Made by a program: the position numbers and the translations under genes
Part shown: one piece after another, positions 5,426-12,560 of the stretch
How positions within the stretch are numbered: position 1 is the first letter of the stretch
How the letters are laid out: each line of letters begins with the position of its first letter
Source: a virus
Reading direction: 5' to 3' (one strand)
DNA: 23,116 nucleotides
IMG/VR virus record: IMGVR_UViG_3300048065_000518
Span: 1 to 23,116 of that record
Notes under the pieces: generated by a model
What the model was told of the DNA's origin: nothing
What the model saw: the letters and a program-made list of their open reading frames with translations, nothing else
Database searches by the model: none

Positions 5426-7423
5426 TCATTGTCGCAACCACCTTTCAACTTCGTAACGAGGTATGCTCAGTGAACGACTCACCTCCTCAACACCCATCGA
5501 CTTGTGAATGTGTAACCACACTGCCTGTTGCCTCGGTGATGGGGTATGCACAAGGTATTCGCTTCCGTCCGCCAGCCGTTCCGCCCAGCCAATGTAGTAT
5601 GTGCGGTGCAACTCTGTCTGAGTACGAACTTTCCCAAAGGAAATTTGTTGAACCATCTTGAGGCGGCTGTCTGCTTCCAACTGGTTCTCTAAGAAAGTAG
5701 TGGCAGTATACTCTGCGCCACTGAAAGCAGTAACCGATACGTCCGCATCGTGGATTGCCGCTTTTGTTTTCGCTACGTTCTTGTCCCGATATACTTGAGT
5801 GACCATAACCTGTGTGTCGATGTCGGTAAGCTGTGCTGTTGACCCAGCTTCTCTGCCCAAGCCACCCTCGCCTGGTTTGTTGCGGTGGTGTACAAGTACC
5901 ACGCTTGCCTTGAACTTAGTTCGTATCGACTTGGCTACGTGGTTTACCTTGAACCACTCTGCGGCGTTGGCTTCTTCCAACCCGCCGAACGCATTACGAA
6001 CTGTATCAATAACCACTATGTCGGGCTTGATTACTTCCAACCAATCGCCCAGCAACTTGAAGCCCTGCTCTGTCCCCAAGTTCATCTCACCACCATCGTC
6101 GGCAGAGATGAGTGATGGCGACCACATGTTAAAGTTATCACCACTATCGCCAAACATGTTTATGAAGTTACGAAACCTGTACAAAACAGTACGGCTTGGG
6201 TTGTCGTAGTCTAAGTAAAGAACCTTCGCTGGCTTCTGAGCAAACGGACCGAAGCTTTCATTGCCTGATGCCATGCTTACTAACATGCCTTGTAAGAAAA
6301 AGGATTTGCCGTGACCATTATAGCCGACAACCTGAGTAATTGTTTCGGATGGTATCACTGGGTCTGACCAGTAGCTCGTTTCCCCTAGTGTGTCGATCAG
6401 TCTGTCAACATCAGAGCCACGAATTGGTACAAGTCTACCAAGTCTAGGCGGTTCTTTAGCCTTCAGTATTCTTCGGCCTTCATTGTCGTACTCCTCTGGG
6501 TACGATCTTCTATCCATGTCTACGACACTACGTATCTTGGTATTAATCCAAGTCTGTGTCTGGTCAGGTGTAAACCCAGTGTCATCAAAGAAGTCGTCGT
6601 GAAACTTGGTTACTTTGAGAAGCAAGGACTCTTCAACAACTCCTTGGCGAACTTGCTGACCAATATATCTGAGCATCCAAACGTCAGTGCCATCCCCTTC
6701 TCGTAGCTTGTGGCCTAAGTGCGCTACACGCCTCTTAACTTGATCATAAACTGGCAGAGACTCTTCTATCTGACCAACCTTTACACCAGAAAGGTTTAAG
6801 TTCCCGAAAGCAAACTCTCCTACTTGTGGTGGGGCTACGCTTTCAGGAGTACCTTTCCAAACAAAGTCTTCTATGTCGTCAAGGCCAAGGCCATACCCCA
6901 CTTCCATGTGGTATATATGTTCTACCTTGTTGTCTCGCATCTTCATGGACGGCGGCATCACTACGTAACCGCCGTCACCACGTAGGTCTAGCCCTTCTAT
7001 GTCAGGCCAGTTCCTTGTTACACCTCCCACGTTGTTGCCAAATCTTTGACCGTGAAGTGGGTGAGCAAAGTAGAAGTGCTTGCCTCTTGCTGTATGCACT
7101 ACAAATGGTGAGGTCAAACCGTTCTTGACTGCGTACTCAACTGACTTCTCGTTGTCGCAGTCCAAGACAATTATCCCACTGATAGAACCAGTAAGGACAG
7201 CGATGTTAAACGTGCCAACTATATTTCCGCTGGTAGTTTTTACACCATTCTCAAACCAATCCTCCACTTCTTCTAAGGTGGTCGGCTCTGTCTGGTATTT
7301 CTTCCAACCTACTAGCGGCTTCTTGCTTTGCAAGGATAAGGGGATAATACACCAGCCCCTCTCCACTGCTTCGACGGACGCTTGGTATAAAGCGTCACGC
7401 CACTTTTGAGCTTCTTGGTTCAT
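5426..7423 (-). CDS. Prim-pol primase fused to RecA-fold replicative helicase
   Basis: This 665-aa protein is the probable replication initiator/primase-helicase. Residues 1-190 form a bifunctional primase-polymerase (prim-pol) domain. They show PLSLQSKKPLVGWKKYQTEP near the start, the metal-binding D88-x-D90 in GIIVLDCDNE, H116 in TARGKHFYFAHP, and DLRGDGGYVVMPPS. After a linker, a RecA-like ATPase of the phage RepA/DnaB-like type has Walker A GYNGHGKS (367-374), Walker B DIVVIDT (around 468-474), and VLVHHRNKPGEGG (510-521). A C-terminal helix-turn-helix (VEEVSRSLSIPRYEVERWLR) probably binds DNA. Its ATG overlaps the Cro-like gene by 29 nt. No separate DNA polymerase is visible in the window. 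Confidence 0.9.
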   Translation of the reverse strand: MNQEAQKWRDALYQASVEAVERGWCIIPLSLQSKKPLVGWKKYQTEPTTLEEVEDWFENGVKTTSGNIVGTFNIAVLTGSISGIIVLDCDNEKSVEYAVKNGLTSPFVVHTARGKHFYFAHPLHGQRFGNNVGGVTRNWPDIEGLDLRGDGGYVVMPPSMKMRDNKVEHIYHMEVGYGLGLDDIEDFVWKGTPESVAPPQVGEFAFGNLNLSGVKVGQIEESLPVYDQVKRRVAHLGHKLREGDGTDVWMLRYIGQQVRQGVVEESLLLKVTKFHDDFFDDTGFTPDQTQTWINTKIRSVVDMDRRSYPEEYDNEGRRILKAKEPPRLGRLVPIRGSDVDRLIDTLGETSYWSDPVIPSETITQVVGYNGHGKSFFLQGMLVSMASGNESFGPFAQKPAKVLYLDYDNPSRTVLYRFRNFINMFGDSGDNFNMWSPSLISADDGGEMNLGTEQGFKLLGDWLEVIKPDIVVIDTVRNAFGGLEEANAAEWFKVNHVAKSIRTKFKASVVLVHHRNKPGEGGLGREAGSTAQLTDIDTQVMVTQVYRDKNVAKTKAAIHDADVSVTAFSGAEYTATTFLENQLEADSRLKMVQQISFGKVRTQTELHRTYYIGWAERLADGSEYLVHTPSPRQQAVWLHIHKSMGVEEVSRSLSIPRYEVERWLRQ

Positions 7424-7616
7424 TTCGCATCTCTTCTAAGTATGAGTTTAAGTTTATGTTGGGGTTAGCGAATACGATCTTCGCAAGTATTTCGGTGGTT
7501 ATACTGTTAGTCTTTACCCATCGGTAGGGTTGAGTTCTGCTTTTACCCGTTGCCTTTGCGACTTCAGTAACACCTCCGCAGTCTTTAACCAATCTGCTGA
7601 CATTGAACGTGTACAT
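7395..7616 (-). CDS. Cro-like HTH regulator (73 aa)
   Basis: This short protein begins MYTFNVSRLVKDCGGVTEVA. KATGKSRTQPYRWVKTNSIT follows, giving the helix-turn-recognition-helix pattern (V-A-K-A-T-G-K-S-R-T-Q-P-Y-R-W) of Cro/YdaS-type repressors. A helix ending in LNSYLEEM follows, and the size is typical. The ATG at 7616 has an AAGGAA site six bases upstream. It is the first gene of the minus-strand replication operon, directly beside the divergent control region. It therefore probably binds the inverted repeat there and balances its own operon against the plus-strand recombination operon. Confidence 0.75.
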   Translation of the reverse strand: MYTFNVSRLVKDCGGVTEVAKATGKSRTQPYRWVKTNSITTEILAKIVFANPNINLNSYLEEMRNEPRSSKVA

Positions 7617-7670
7617 GATTATTCCTTTCTCATACTAGACATATCCCCATATTACATGTCATTACAAGCG

Positions 7671-7709
7671 CTGTCTTATTATCGTTACATTTTCTCACAA
7701 TTAAGACAG
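7671..7709. promoter_or_regulatory. Putative operator: 8-bp inverted repeat in divergent control region
   Basis: CTGTCTTA (7671-7678) and TAAGACAG (7702-7709) are perfect inverted copies separated by 23 nt and lie between divergent operons (starts at 7616 and 7833). The right copy abuts the candidate -35 at 7710, so a bound repressor could block rightward transcription. The Cro-like product encoded alongside is the obvious candidate ligand. Confidence 0.45.
7682..7696 (-). repeat. 15-bp motif, copy 2 of 2
   Basis: TCGTTACATTTTCTC is identical to the copy at 5290-5304 and sits between the two arms of the inverted repeat, 66 nt upstream of the Cro-like start on the minus strand. A GATAAT that could be a minus-strand -10 element overlaps its end. 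Confidence 0.6.
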
Positions 7710-7737
7710 TTGTTTTTTCTTACACATTTGCTATTGT
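7710..7737 (+). promoter_or_regulatory. Putative rightward promoter for the recombination operon
   Basis: TTGTTT (7710-7715) and TATTGT (7732-7737) with a 16-bp spacer form a weak sigma70-like promoter about 95 nt before the first plus-strand gene. The other bases of 7738-7832 hold no gene, only the AAGGAG ribosome-binding site near 7819-7824. Confidence 0.35.
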
Positions 7738-7832
7738 ATTTTCTGTGGCGGGGTGTGAAGTAGCTGAACACAGTATTTCCTCCCTGCACCTCGCCACACT
7801 TACGCGCACTGAAATTATAAGGAGTAAAGCCT

Positions 7833-8243
7833 ATGGAGACTTGGGAAGACTATGAGCAACAGCCAGAAACTGGCGGCTTATCAGGCATGGTTGAAGAGTT
7901 CAGCCAGCTTGTAAATCAAATCGAAAAATTGTCTAGTAAAGCAGACCAGCTAAAGATGAAGATCGAAGCTGAGTTCCCAGCAGATGCTGGTGAGTTCAAC
8001 AAACAAGTTGGCGCTTACATGGTCACACTCTACCGACAGGAACGGTGGACTTGGGATAAAGAAATCCTTGAGACAATCTTCGCATCATCAACAACCCTGC
8101 CAGACTTTGTTCGTCGCACTTATTCAATAGACAAGAAAAAGTTTAAGACGCTGGACGAAGAGCAACAGAAAGAACTTTTACCAGCACTTACTCGCAAGGG
8201 TGGTCCAGTAAAGGTTACGGTTAAATCAGGGAGTTTAGGATAA
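7833..8243 (+). CDS. Recombination-operon hypothetical protein (136 aa)
   Basis: This is the first gene of the rightward operon, with AAGGAG eight bases before its ATG. The acidic N-terminus is followed by a probable coiled coil (MVEEFSQLVNQIEKLSSKAD then QLKMKIEAEFP, residues about 20-52). A mixed region follows with the motif WTWDKEILETIFAS. It ends with SIDKKKFKTLDEEQQKELLP and a basic tail. Short proteins with this kind of C-terminus commonly precede Sak4-type ATPase and SSB genes in phages. Its stop abuts the next ATG (TAAATG), so it is co-translated with the ATPase. A role as an accessory protein for recombination is inferred from position only. Confidence 0.65.
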   Translation: METWEDYEQQPETGGLSGMVEEFSQLVNQIEKLSSKADQLKMKIEAEFPADAGEFNKQVGAYMVTLYRQERWTWDKEILETIFASSTTLPDFVRRTYSIDKKKFKTLDEEQQKELLPALTRKGGPVKVTVKSGSLG

Positions 8244-9053
8244 ATGTTTGAACCGATGAACACATCCGATCACACAACAAGTTACAGAAAAACATTACTG
8301 TATGGTCATCACGGATGGGGGAAGACAACTCAGTTTATCCACTACCAAAAACAATTTGGGAATGGGTTTATTCTTTCGGGAGAAAGTGGGTTGAGTTCTA
8401 TCCGTGATGCTGGAATTGACTATCTGCCTTTTACTAGCTGGGCTTCACCTTCGGATGCTTCAAAGCAAACGTATAGTTTCGTCGATATATTCAAGTGGAT
8501 GATGACTGATGACTTCAAGTCCAAGGGTTACAATTGGGTTGGAGTTGACAGCTTGACTGAACTCAGCGACATGAGCATGAGGCATGCCAACCAAATGGCA
8601 GAGGACGACGCAAAGAAAACTGGCAAGGCTGTAAATGGTTTCCAGATTTTCTCTGACCACGCCAAGAACTTGATAGGAGCATGCAAAGCTATCAGGGATA
8701 TGAACATGCACGTTCTTGTAACGGCACTCGCCAAGGAAGGTCAGGACGACGCTGGTAACACAGAGTATTGGCCTATGGTTGCTGGCAAACAGTCACAGCA
8801 ACAGCTACCAGGTATCTTCGATAATGTCTTTTGTGGTGTCAGGCACACTACAGATACCCACTCAGCAGGAGAGGGTAAGGTTATTAGATACGTAGTCACT
8901 GAAGAGTATAACGGATGGAAGGGCAAGGTTCGTGATGAACGAAGAAGGCTCAAGCCAGTTGAACAGACAGGTAATATCGTCAGCCTGTTTGTCAAAATGG
9001 ATATGGATGACGATGAGTATAACGCACGTACAAAACAAGGGAGCGAACAATGA
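8244..9053 (+). CDS. Sak4-like RecA-fold ATPase (single-strand annealing)
   Basis: This 269-aa P-loop ATPase resembles phage Sak4 and other AAA_24-type single-strand annealing proteins, which load on ssDNA with SSB and promote annealing recombination. Walker A is GHHGWGKTT at residues 21-29, and Walker B is YNWVGVDSLTEL with D102. A conserved MNMHVLVTALAK strand follows (about 151-162). An alternative start at ATG 8256 would still retain Walker A. The gene directly follows the preceding stop and overlaps the SSB gene by ATGA (9050-9053). This ATPase-SSB coupling is itself typical of Sak4 systems. Confidence 0.85.
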   Translation: MFEPMNTSDHTTSYRKTLLYGHHGWGKTTQFIHYQKQFGNGFILSGESGLSSIRDAGIDYLPFTSWASPSDASKQTYSFVDIFKWMMTDDFKSKGYNWVGVDSLTELSDMSMRHANQMAEDDAKKTGKAVNGFQIFSDHAKNLIGACKAIRDMNMHVLVTALAKEGQDDAGNTEYWPMVAGKQSQQQLPGIFDNVFCGVRHTTDTHSAGEGKVIRYVVTEEYNGWKGKVRDERRRLKPVEQTGNIVSLFVKMDMDDDEYNARTKQGSEQ

Positions 9054-9562
9054 GTTTCACTTTTAACGATCTAAATCTTCAGCACGTTGAGGTTAGCAAC
9101 GGCAGTGTAATTCTTCCAGAGGGCAACCATATCGTCGAGGTTACTGACGCCAAGCCTGAGAAGAAGAAGAACGGTACACAGCAAGTCGTTGTGTCAATGC
9201 GCGAAGTCAATGGCACTAGAACAATCACAGACTGGATTGTTGTGTACAACCCGAACCACCCAAAAAATCAGGAGATCGGGCGCTCACAATTGAAGACACT
9301 CTGCCATCATGGTGGTCATCCGAACCCTGACAACCCTTTCCCGAACGACGATGTGTCTGTCCTCAAGGGGTTTGTCTTCGGCATTTATGTGGGTGACGAC
9401 GAGTACAACGGCAAGATCAACCAGAAGGTCAAGTCTTATAAGTCTGCACAGAAGGTTGACCCTTCCTTTGATCTCCAAAAGTTTAAAGACCCACTAGGTG
9501 CGGCGGCGTCAAAGCCGCCTCCATCTCAAAACAATGATGTCGATGACGACATTCCCTTTTAG
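9050..9562 (+). CDS. ssb: Single-stranded DNA-binding protein (phage type)
   Basis: This 170-aa protein has a beta-rich N-terminal body starting MSFTFNDLNLQHVEV, with VVVSMREVNGTRTITDWIVV, like the DUF669/SSB-type fold of phage recombination operons. A low-complexity linker (AAASKPPPSQNN) leads to the C-terminal tail DVDDDIPF. The last six residues DDDIPF are those of bacterial SSB, the peptide that recruits partner proteins. The gene overlaps the Sak4-like gene by 4 nt, has an AAGGGAG site just inside that gene, and is followed by a strong terminator. A GGCGGC/GCCGCC hairpin (9502-9519) lies in the linker-coding region. Confidence 0.85.
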   Translation: MSFTFNDLNLQHVEVSNGSVILPEGNHIVEVTDAKPEKKKNGTQQVVVSMREVNGTRTITDWIVVYNPNHPKNQEIGRSQLKTLCHHGGHPNPDNPFPNDDVSVLKGFVFGIYVGDDEYNGKINQKVKSYKSAQKVDPSFDLQKFKDPLGAAASKPPPSQNNDVDDDIPF

Positions 9563-9574
9563 TGTGCGGGGGTT

Positions 9575-9602
9575 GAGGGGGCTTAAAGCCCCCTCTTCTT
9601 TA
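9575..9602 (+). terminator. Strong rho-independent terminator
   Basis: GAGGGGGCT (9575-9583) pairs perfectly with AGCCCCCTC (9587-9595) across a TAA loop, followed by TTCTTTAT. It lies 12 nt after the SSB stop and immediately before the methyltransferase gene, so it should end most transcripts of the 7833-9562 operon. Confidence 0.85.
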
Positions 9603-9604
9603 TA

Positions 9605-10210
9605 ATGATTAAGTCAGTATCAGATAATCAAAACGAAATCTTAGGAAACATCCTGACGCTAACGAACAGGTCGTCTTTTGATGCCGACATAAGTTACGGA
9701 AACGGAAACTTTTACAGGCGCATATCTAAGCCATCTCTTAGGTACGACATAGACCCTCAGTCAAGTGATGTCATGCAAGCTTGCAGTACAAGTCTGCCGT
9801 TGCTGGACTGTTCTCTGTCTTCAGTTGTGTTTGACCCACCCTTCTTAACTTATGTCCGCAATGGACGTAGTGGAAATGGCGACATGGTAATGTCAAAAAG
9901 GTACGGTGGGTATTGGCGGTACGACGAACTGGAAGACCACTACAAAAAAACAATCACAGAAGTTCACAGGATTTTACAACACAAGGGTATCTTTGTGTTC
10001 AAGTGTCAAGACATTATACATAATCACAAGATGCACCCTACCCACATAAATGTTGTGAACTGGTGTGAAAATAAATTCAGGTTAAAAGATATGTTCATTC
10101 TTACAGCAAAGCACAGAATGGATGTCCCCCAACAATCAGGTGTAGCGAAGCGAGTTCAAAGACACGCACGTATGTTTCACTCTTATTTTCTTGTACTGGA
10201 AAAGACATGA
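9605..10210 (+). CDS. Orphan DNA methyltransferase (N4-C or N6-A type)
   Basis: This 201-aa protein has the short amino-methyltransferase layout common in phages. A motif I-like DISYGNGNFYRRI lies at residues 28-40 and an acidic RYDIDP (46-51) may contact the methyl donor. A run then leads to the catalytic motif IV D77-P-P-F80 in SSVVFDPPFLTYV. It ends HSYFLVLEKT, as is usual for the family. The base modified, adenine or cytosine, cannot be told from sequence. No restriction partner is present, so host-restriction evasion or regulation is more likely than an R-M system. The ATG is only a few bases past a terminator and has no visible ribosome-binding site. Confidence 0.8.
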   Translation: MIKSVSDNQNEILGNILTLTNRSSFDADISYGNGNFYRRISKPSLRYDIDPQSSDVMQACSTSLPLLDCSLSSVVFDPPFLTYVRNGRSGNGDMVMSKRYGGYWRYDELEDHYKKTITEVHRILQHKGIFVFKCQDIIHNHKMHPTHINVVNWCENKFRLKDMFILTAKHRMDVPQQSGVAKRVQRHARMFHSYFLVLEKT

Positions 10211-10998
10211 TAGACGTAACGAAGATGATCGAAACATACTACTCAAAGGATGAGGATGAGAAGCCCAGAGCCTACATAGGAGCGTCTTCTGTAGGGCATG
10301 ACTGTACGGCTATGCTTTCTTACAGCCACAGAGGATACCCTAACACAGCGCCTGACCAAAAACTGAAAAGGATTTTCAGAGACGGTCATAGGATTGAGTA
10401 CATAGTTATATCCGACATGGCAAAAGCTGGTGTGCATGTTATGGAGAAAGACCCCCTGACTGGAAAGCAGTGGAGGTATACTGATTACCACGGTAACGCT
10501 ATGGGTAACGCTGACGGTATCATGGAGACCGAAGACGGAATGGCTATCGTTGAGATTAAATCAATGAACGATGCCAAGTTCAAAGAGTTTGTGAAGAAGG
10601 GTGTGCGATACAGCCACCCTATGTACTATGCCCAGATGCAATACATGATGGGGCTGTCCAACATAGAGAAGGCAGTGCTTGTTTCTTACAACAAGAACAC
10701 ATCTGACTACCACCACGAGTGGGTAGACTTTGAGATTTTCTACTACAACTCTTTGAAGCAGAAGGTAGAGAACATCATCCTTGGTCACGGTACAAAAATT
10801 TCTCACGACGAGTCTGACTGGAGATGCAGAGGTTGCTTCAAGAGAGATGTGTGCTGGCAAGGCAAAGAACCTGAGAAAACCATGAGGACTTGTGGGAACG
10901 CTACGTCGTCTCTTAGTAGTGCAGATTGGACTTGTTCAAAAGGTTGTGTAGATGTGTGTAAGAATTGGGTGAGGTACGAACCAAATGCCAAAACGTAG
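10207..10998 (+). CDS. Cas4/RecB-like PD-(D/E)XK exonuclease with Fe-S motif
   Basis: The 263-aa protein has the RecB-family nuclease order. GH61 lies in FRDGHRIE, D103 in GNADGIMETEDG, and E116-x-K118 in GMAIVEIKSMN; Q143 and Q145 lie in YYAQMQYMM. It also has the Cas4/AddB-type iron-sulfur ligands: an early C33 and the late C207-x2-C210-x5-C216 (WRCRGC, DVCW). Four more cysteines follow near the end (C229, C243, C247, C251). It would resect DNA ends to make ssDNA for the SSB and Sak4-like proteins. It overlaps the methyltransferase gene by ATGA (10207-10210). No Cas1 or Cas2 is nearby, so it is a phage recombination nuclease and not evidence of CRISPR. Confidence 0.8.
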   Translation: MIDVTKMIETYYSKDEDEKPRAYIGASSVGHDCTAMLSYSHRGYPNTAPDQKLKRIFRDGHRIEYIVISDMAKAGVHVMEKDPLTGKQWRYTDYHGNAMGNADGIMETEDGMAIVEIKSMNDAKFKEFVKKGVRYSHPMYYAQMQYMMGLSNIEKAVLVSYNKNTSDYHHEWVDFEIFYYNSLKQKVENIILGHGTKISHDESDWRCRGCFKRDVCWQGKEPEKTMRTCGNATSSLSSADWTCSKGCVDVCKNWVRYEPNAKT

Positions 10999-11206
10999 CG
11001 GATGGCAGGGGCCAGTACCCCCTGCTATAGTAAGATGCAGTGACCACTGGATTACACAGAGGTTCAAAAAGTTATGCGCCGAAGCATCTGATGTTCTTTA
11101 CTTGCCGAAAGGTGAGCAAAGAAAGAAGAGGGAAGCAGAGTTAAACCAAAAACTTAAAGAGTTAATACAGCAAGCGGAGTACAAAAATGAGCAAAAAGGT
11201 ACTTGA
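10985..11206 (+). CDS. Small basic hypothetical protein (73 aa)
   Basis: The frame overlaps the nuclease gene by 14 nt and has a GAGG site before its ATG. The product begins MPKRSGWQGPVPPAIVRCSD, and the second half is a charged helix (PKGEQRKKREAELNQKLKEL). No catalytic motif or known family is recognised. It overlaps the next gene by 20 nt, so it belongs to the same operon as the nuclease and the dNMP kinase. Function unknown. Confidence 0.6.
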   Translation: MPKRSGWQGPVPPAIVRCSDHWITQRFKKLCAEASDVLYLPKGEQRKKREAELNQKLKELIQQAEYKNEQKGT

Positions 11207-11387
11207 GATGGAACACAACATCACACAGATACGTGACCGTATCAAAGATGTTGAGTGGCAACTTGCACAGATGGACCCAGAAGAACAGGAATACTTACTG
11301 GGTGAACGTCGCAGGGCAATCGACAAACTTCGTCACCTACAAGTGAAGCTTCTGGATGCCAAGATGGAGGAAGAAAATGCGACCTAG
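11187..11387 (+). CDS. Small coiled-coil protein (66 aa)
   Basis: GGAG lies before the ATG at 11187. Almost the whole protein is predicted by eye to be one long helix with a heptad pattern (LEMEHNITQIRDRIKDVEWQ, then LAQMDPEEQEYLLGERRRAI, DKLRHLQVKLLDAKM). A short dimeric coiled coil is likely. Similar small proteins often lie among phage DNA-metabolism genes without known function. It overlaps the genes on both sides, by 20 and 11 nt. Confidence 0.6.
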   Translation: MSKKVLEMEHNITQIRDRIKDVEWQLAQMDPEEQEYLLGERRRAIDKLRHLQVKLLDAKMEEENAT

Positions 11388-11925
11388 ACTTATCGGCATT
11401 GCAGGAAGGCTTGGCTCTGGCAAAACATTAGCCGCTGACAGCCTTTGCGTTAATCATAACTTTGTTAAAGTTAAGTTTGCTAAACCGATAAAGGATATGA
11501 TGAGAACTTTAGGTCTCGATGACCGTCACATTGAAGGGCATCTGAAAGAGGAGCCGTGTGATTTACTTGATGGGGAGACACCGAGATGGGCGATGCAAAG
11601 TCTTGGAACGGACTGGGGACGTTCGCTGATCAGCGAAAACTTATGGCTGAACAGGTGGAGAAAAATCGTAGAAGAGAACCTGAATTTGAACAACAACGTA
11701 GTGGTAGACGACATGAGGTTTCAGAACGAGTACGAGATGGTGAAAACATTGAGCGGCCAGGTGATCGTGCTAACTCGAAACGCAGAGAAAGAAGGGGGCC
11801 ACTCGTCTGAGGGTTTAGACCTTGCGTCTTTGAATAGTGATTTGGTTTTGGATAACCAAGACTGGGGAGAGAGAAGGCTAACTCAAGCAATCACTTCTTG
11901 GTGGATTTCTTCCAGCTTATCCTAG
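11377..11925 (+). CDS. Deoxynucleoside monophosphate kinase
   Basis: This is a 182-aa P-loop kinase of the T4 gp1-like type, which phosphorylates dNMPs (including modified ones) to supply DNA synthesis. Walker A is GIAGRLGSGKT (residues 7-17). A KFAKPIKDMMRTLGLDDRHI segment is typical of the phage family, and RWAMQSLGTDWGR and NNVVVDDMRFQNEYE carry the nucleotide-binding and acidic residues. ATG 11377 is chosen because GGAGGAAG precedes it. The frame is open further back to 11356, but that would only lengthen the overlap with the coiled-coil gene. It is the last gene of the rightward operon, and its end overlaps the convergent late operon by 35 nt. Confidence 0.85.
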   Translation: MRPRLIGIAGRLGSGKTLAADSLCVNHNFVKVKFAKPIKDMMRTLGLDDRHIEGHLKEEPCDLLDGETPRWAMQSLGTDWGRSLISENLWLNRWRKIVEENLNLNNNVVVDDMRFQNEYEMVKTLSGQVIVLTRNAEKEGGHSSEGLDLASLNSDLVLDNQDWGERRLTQAITSWWISSSLS

Positions 11926-12106
11926 ATGGCCCTGTCTTTTTCTTAGAAGATGAGTTGCATTGAGCCTTAGTAGGACGACACGCTGGATACCCCTTGCGCT
12001 TCTCACCCTCCTGCCTACCGCAAGCCTTGCCAGTCTTGCAATCAATCCAGCCCTTGCCACCGTTGCGGCTAAACCACTTCCTTAAACTGTCACTATTTGA
12101 AGCCAT
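11891..12106 (-). CDS. Small basic Cys-rich conserved phage protein (71 aa)
   Basis: The product contains LRKWFSRNGGKGWIDCKTGK, then ACGRQEGEKRKGYPACRPTK and AQC. This is a signature I recognise from small proteins found across marine phages and T4-like phages (DUF5872-like) without a known activity. The four cysteines after the WIDC segment (C23, C29, C43, C50) could bind a metal. The tail is lysine-rich (SKKKTGPSRISWKKSTKK). It is the last gene of the late minus-strand operon. It overlaps the TM-protein gene by 14 nt and runs convergently into the dNMP kinase gene. There is no terminator between the two operons. Confidence 0.75.
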   Translation of the reverse strand: MASNSDSLRKWFSRNGGKGWIDCKTGKACGRQEGEKRKGYPACRPTKAQCNSSSKKKTGPSRISWKKSTKK

Positions 12107-12560
12107 TTCTTAACCCTAATAAAAAGTAAGCTAGAAAAGCTAGTCCAAAAAGGCCGACAATCAAAAGACCAGAGATAAGCACGACCTCTATCATTTGTTG
12201 TCTTTTTTTCTGTGCGTCTCTTGCGTCTTCCAACCTTTGCTTTCTGATACTGGCTCTTAACCTTAACAACTCTTGCCATGCGTTCGGACCACGGGAGTAG
12301 ATTATTATTTGTCTCAGGTTGTCTTCTAAGTCCTGAGCTTTCTTCTTGTCCATGAACGTAGTCAGAGCCTCCTCTTCCACAGTCCTAAACACAGAAGATT
12401 TCTTCTTGTTGTGTTGTTTGTTTATCTCATCAATAGAACCCCAGAGCGCACCTATTTCTTTTGCTAAAGACGTGACTTCTTTGCCAGCGGCAACGCCCGC
12501 CTTTATCGCTCCGAAAGCGGCAATAGCTGTACTGATTGGTTCGATAACATTAGCCTCAAT
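12093..12560 (-). CDS. Membrane-anchored conserved phage protein, probable ATT start
   Basis: The frame is open from just after the preceding gene's stop and encodes up to 155 aa. The upstream part reads EANVIEPISTAIAAFGAIKA and GVAAGKEVTSLAKEIGALWG. It continues into the clearly family-like VEEEALTTFMDKKKAQDLED, LRQIIIYSRGPNAWQELLRL, a charged helix and one transmembrane segment (about residues 124-150). I recognise this arrangement from marine phages, where the N-terminal helical part is present. No ATG, GTG or TTG opens it before V57 (12392). The TAATT junction at 12562-12558 places ATT where coupling would place ATG. Function unknown; it may be lysis- or membrane-associated. Confidence 0.6.
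   Translation of the reverse strand: MEANVIEPISTAIAAFGAIKAGVAAGKEVTSLAKEIGALWGSIDEINKQHNKKKSSVFRTVEEEALTTFMDKKKAQDLEDNLRQIIIYSRGPNAWQELLRLRASIRKQRLEDARDAQKKRQQMIEVVLISGLLIVGLFGLAFLAYFLLGLRNGFK

Noticed and set aside
5799-6209. 136-aa open frame on the plus strand inside the primase-helicase gene
   Set aside because: It lies wholly antisense to the RecA-fold core with Walker motifs and shows no domain; it is a frame shadow.
9502-9519. GGCGGC/GCCGCC hairpin near the end of the SSB gene as a terminator
   Set aside because: It lacks a U-run and falls in the Ala/Pro linker-coding region, where GC-rich codons explain it; the true terminator is at 9575-9602.
10207-10998. Cas4-like nuclease as a sign of a CRISPR system
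   Set aside because: No Cas1, Cas2 or repeat array is present; the context is a phage recombination operon.
12093-12392. 99-aa GTG-start version of the membrane-anchored late protein
   Set aside because: The frame stays open another 56 residues with family-like sequence and reaches the upstream stop exactly, so the short form looks truncated.
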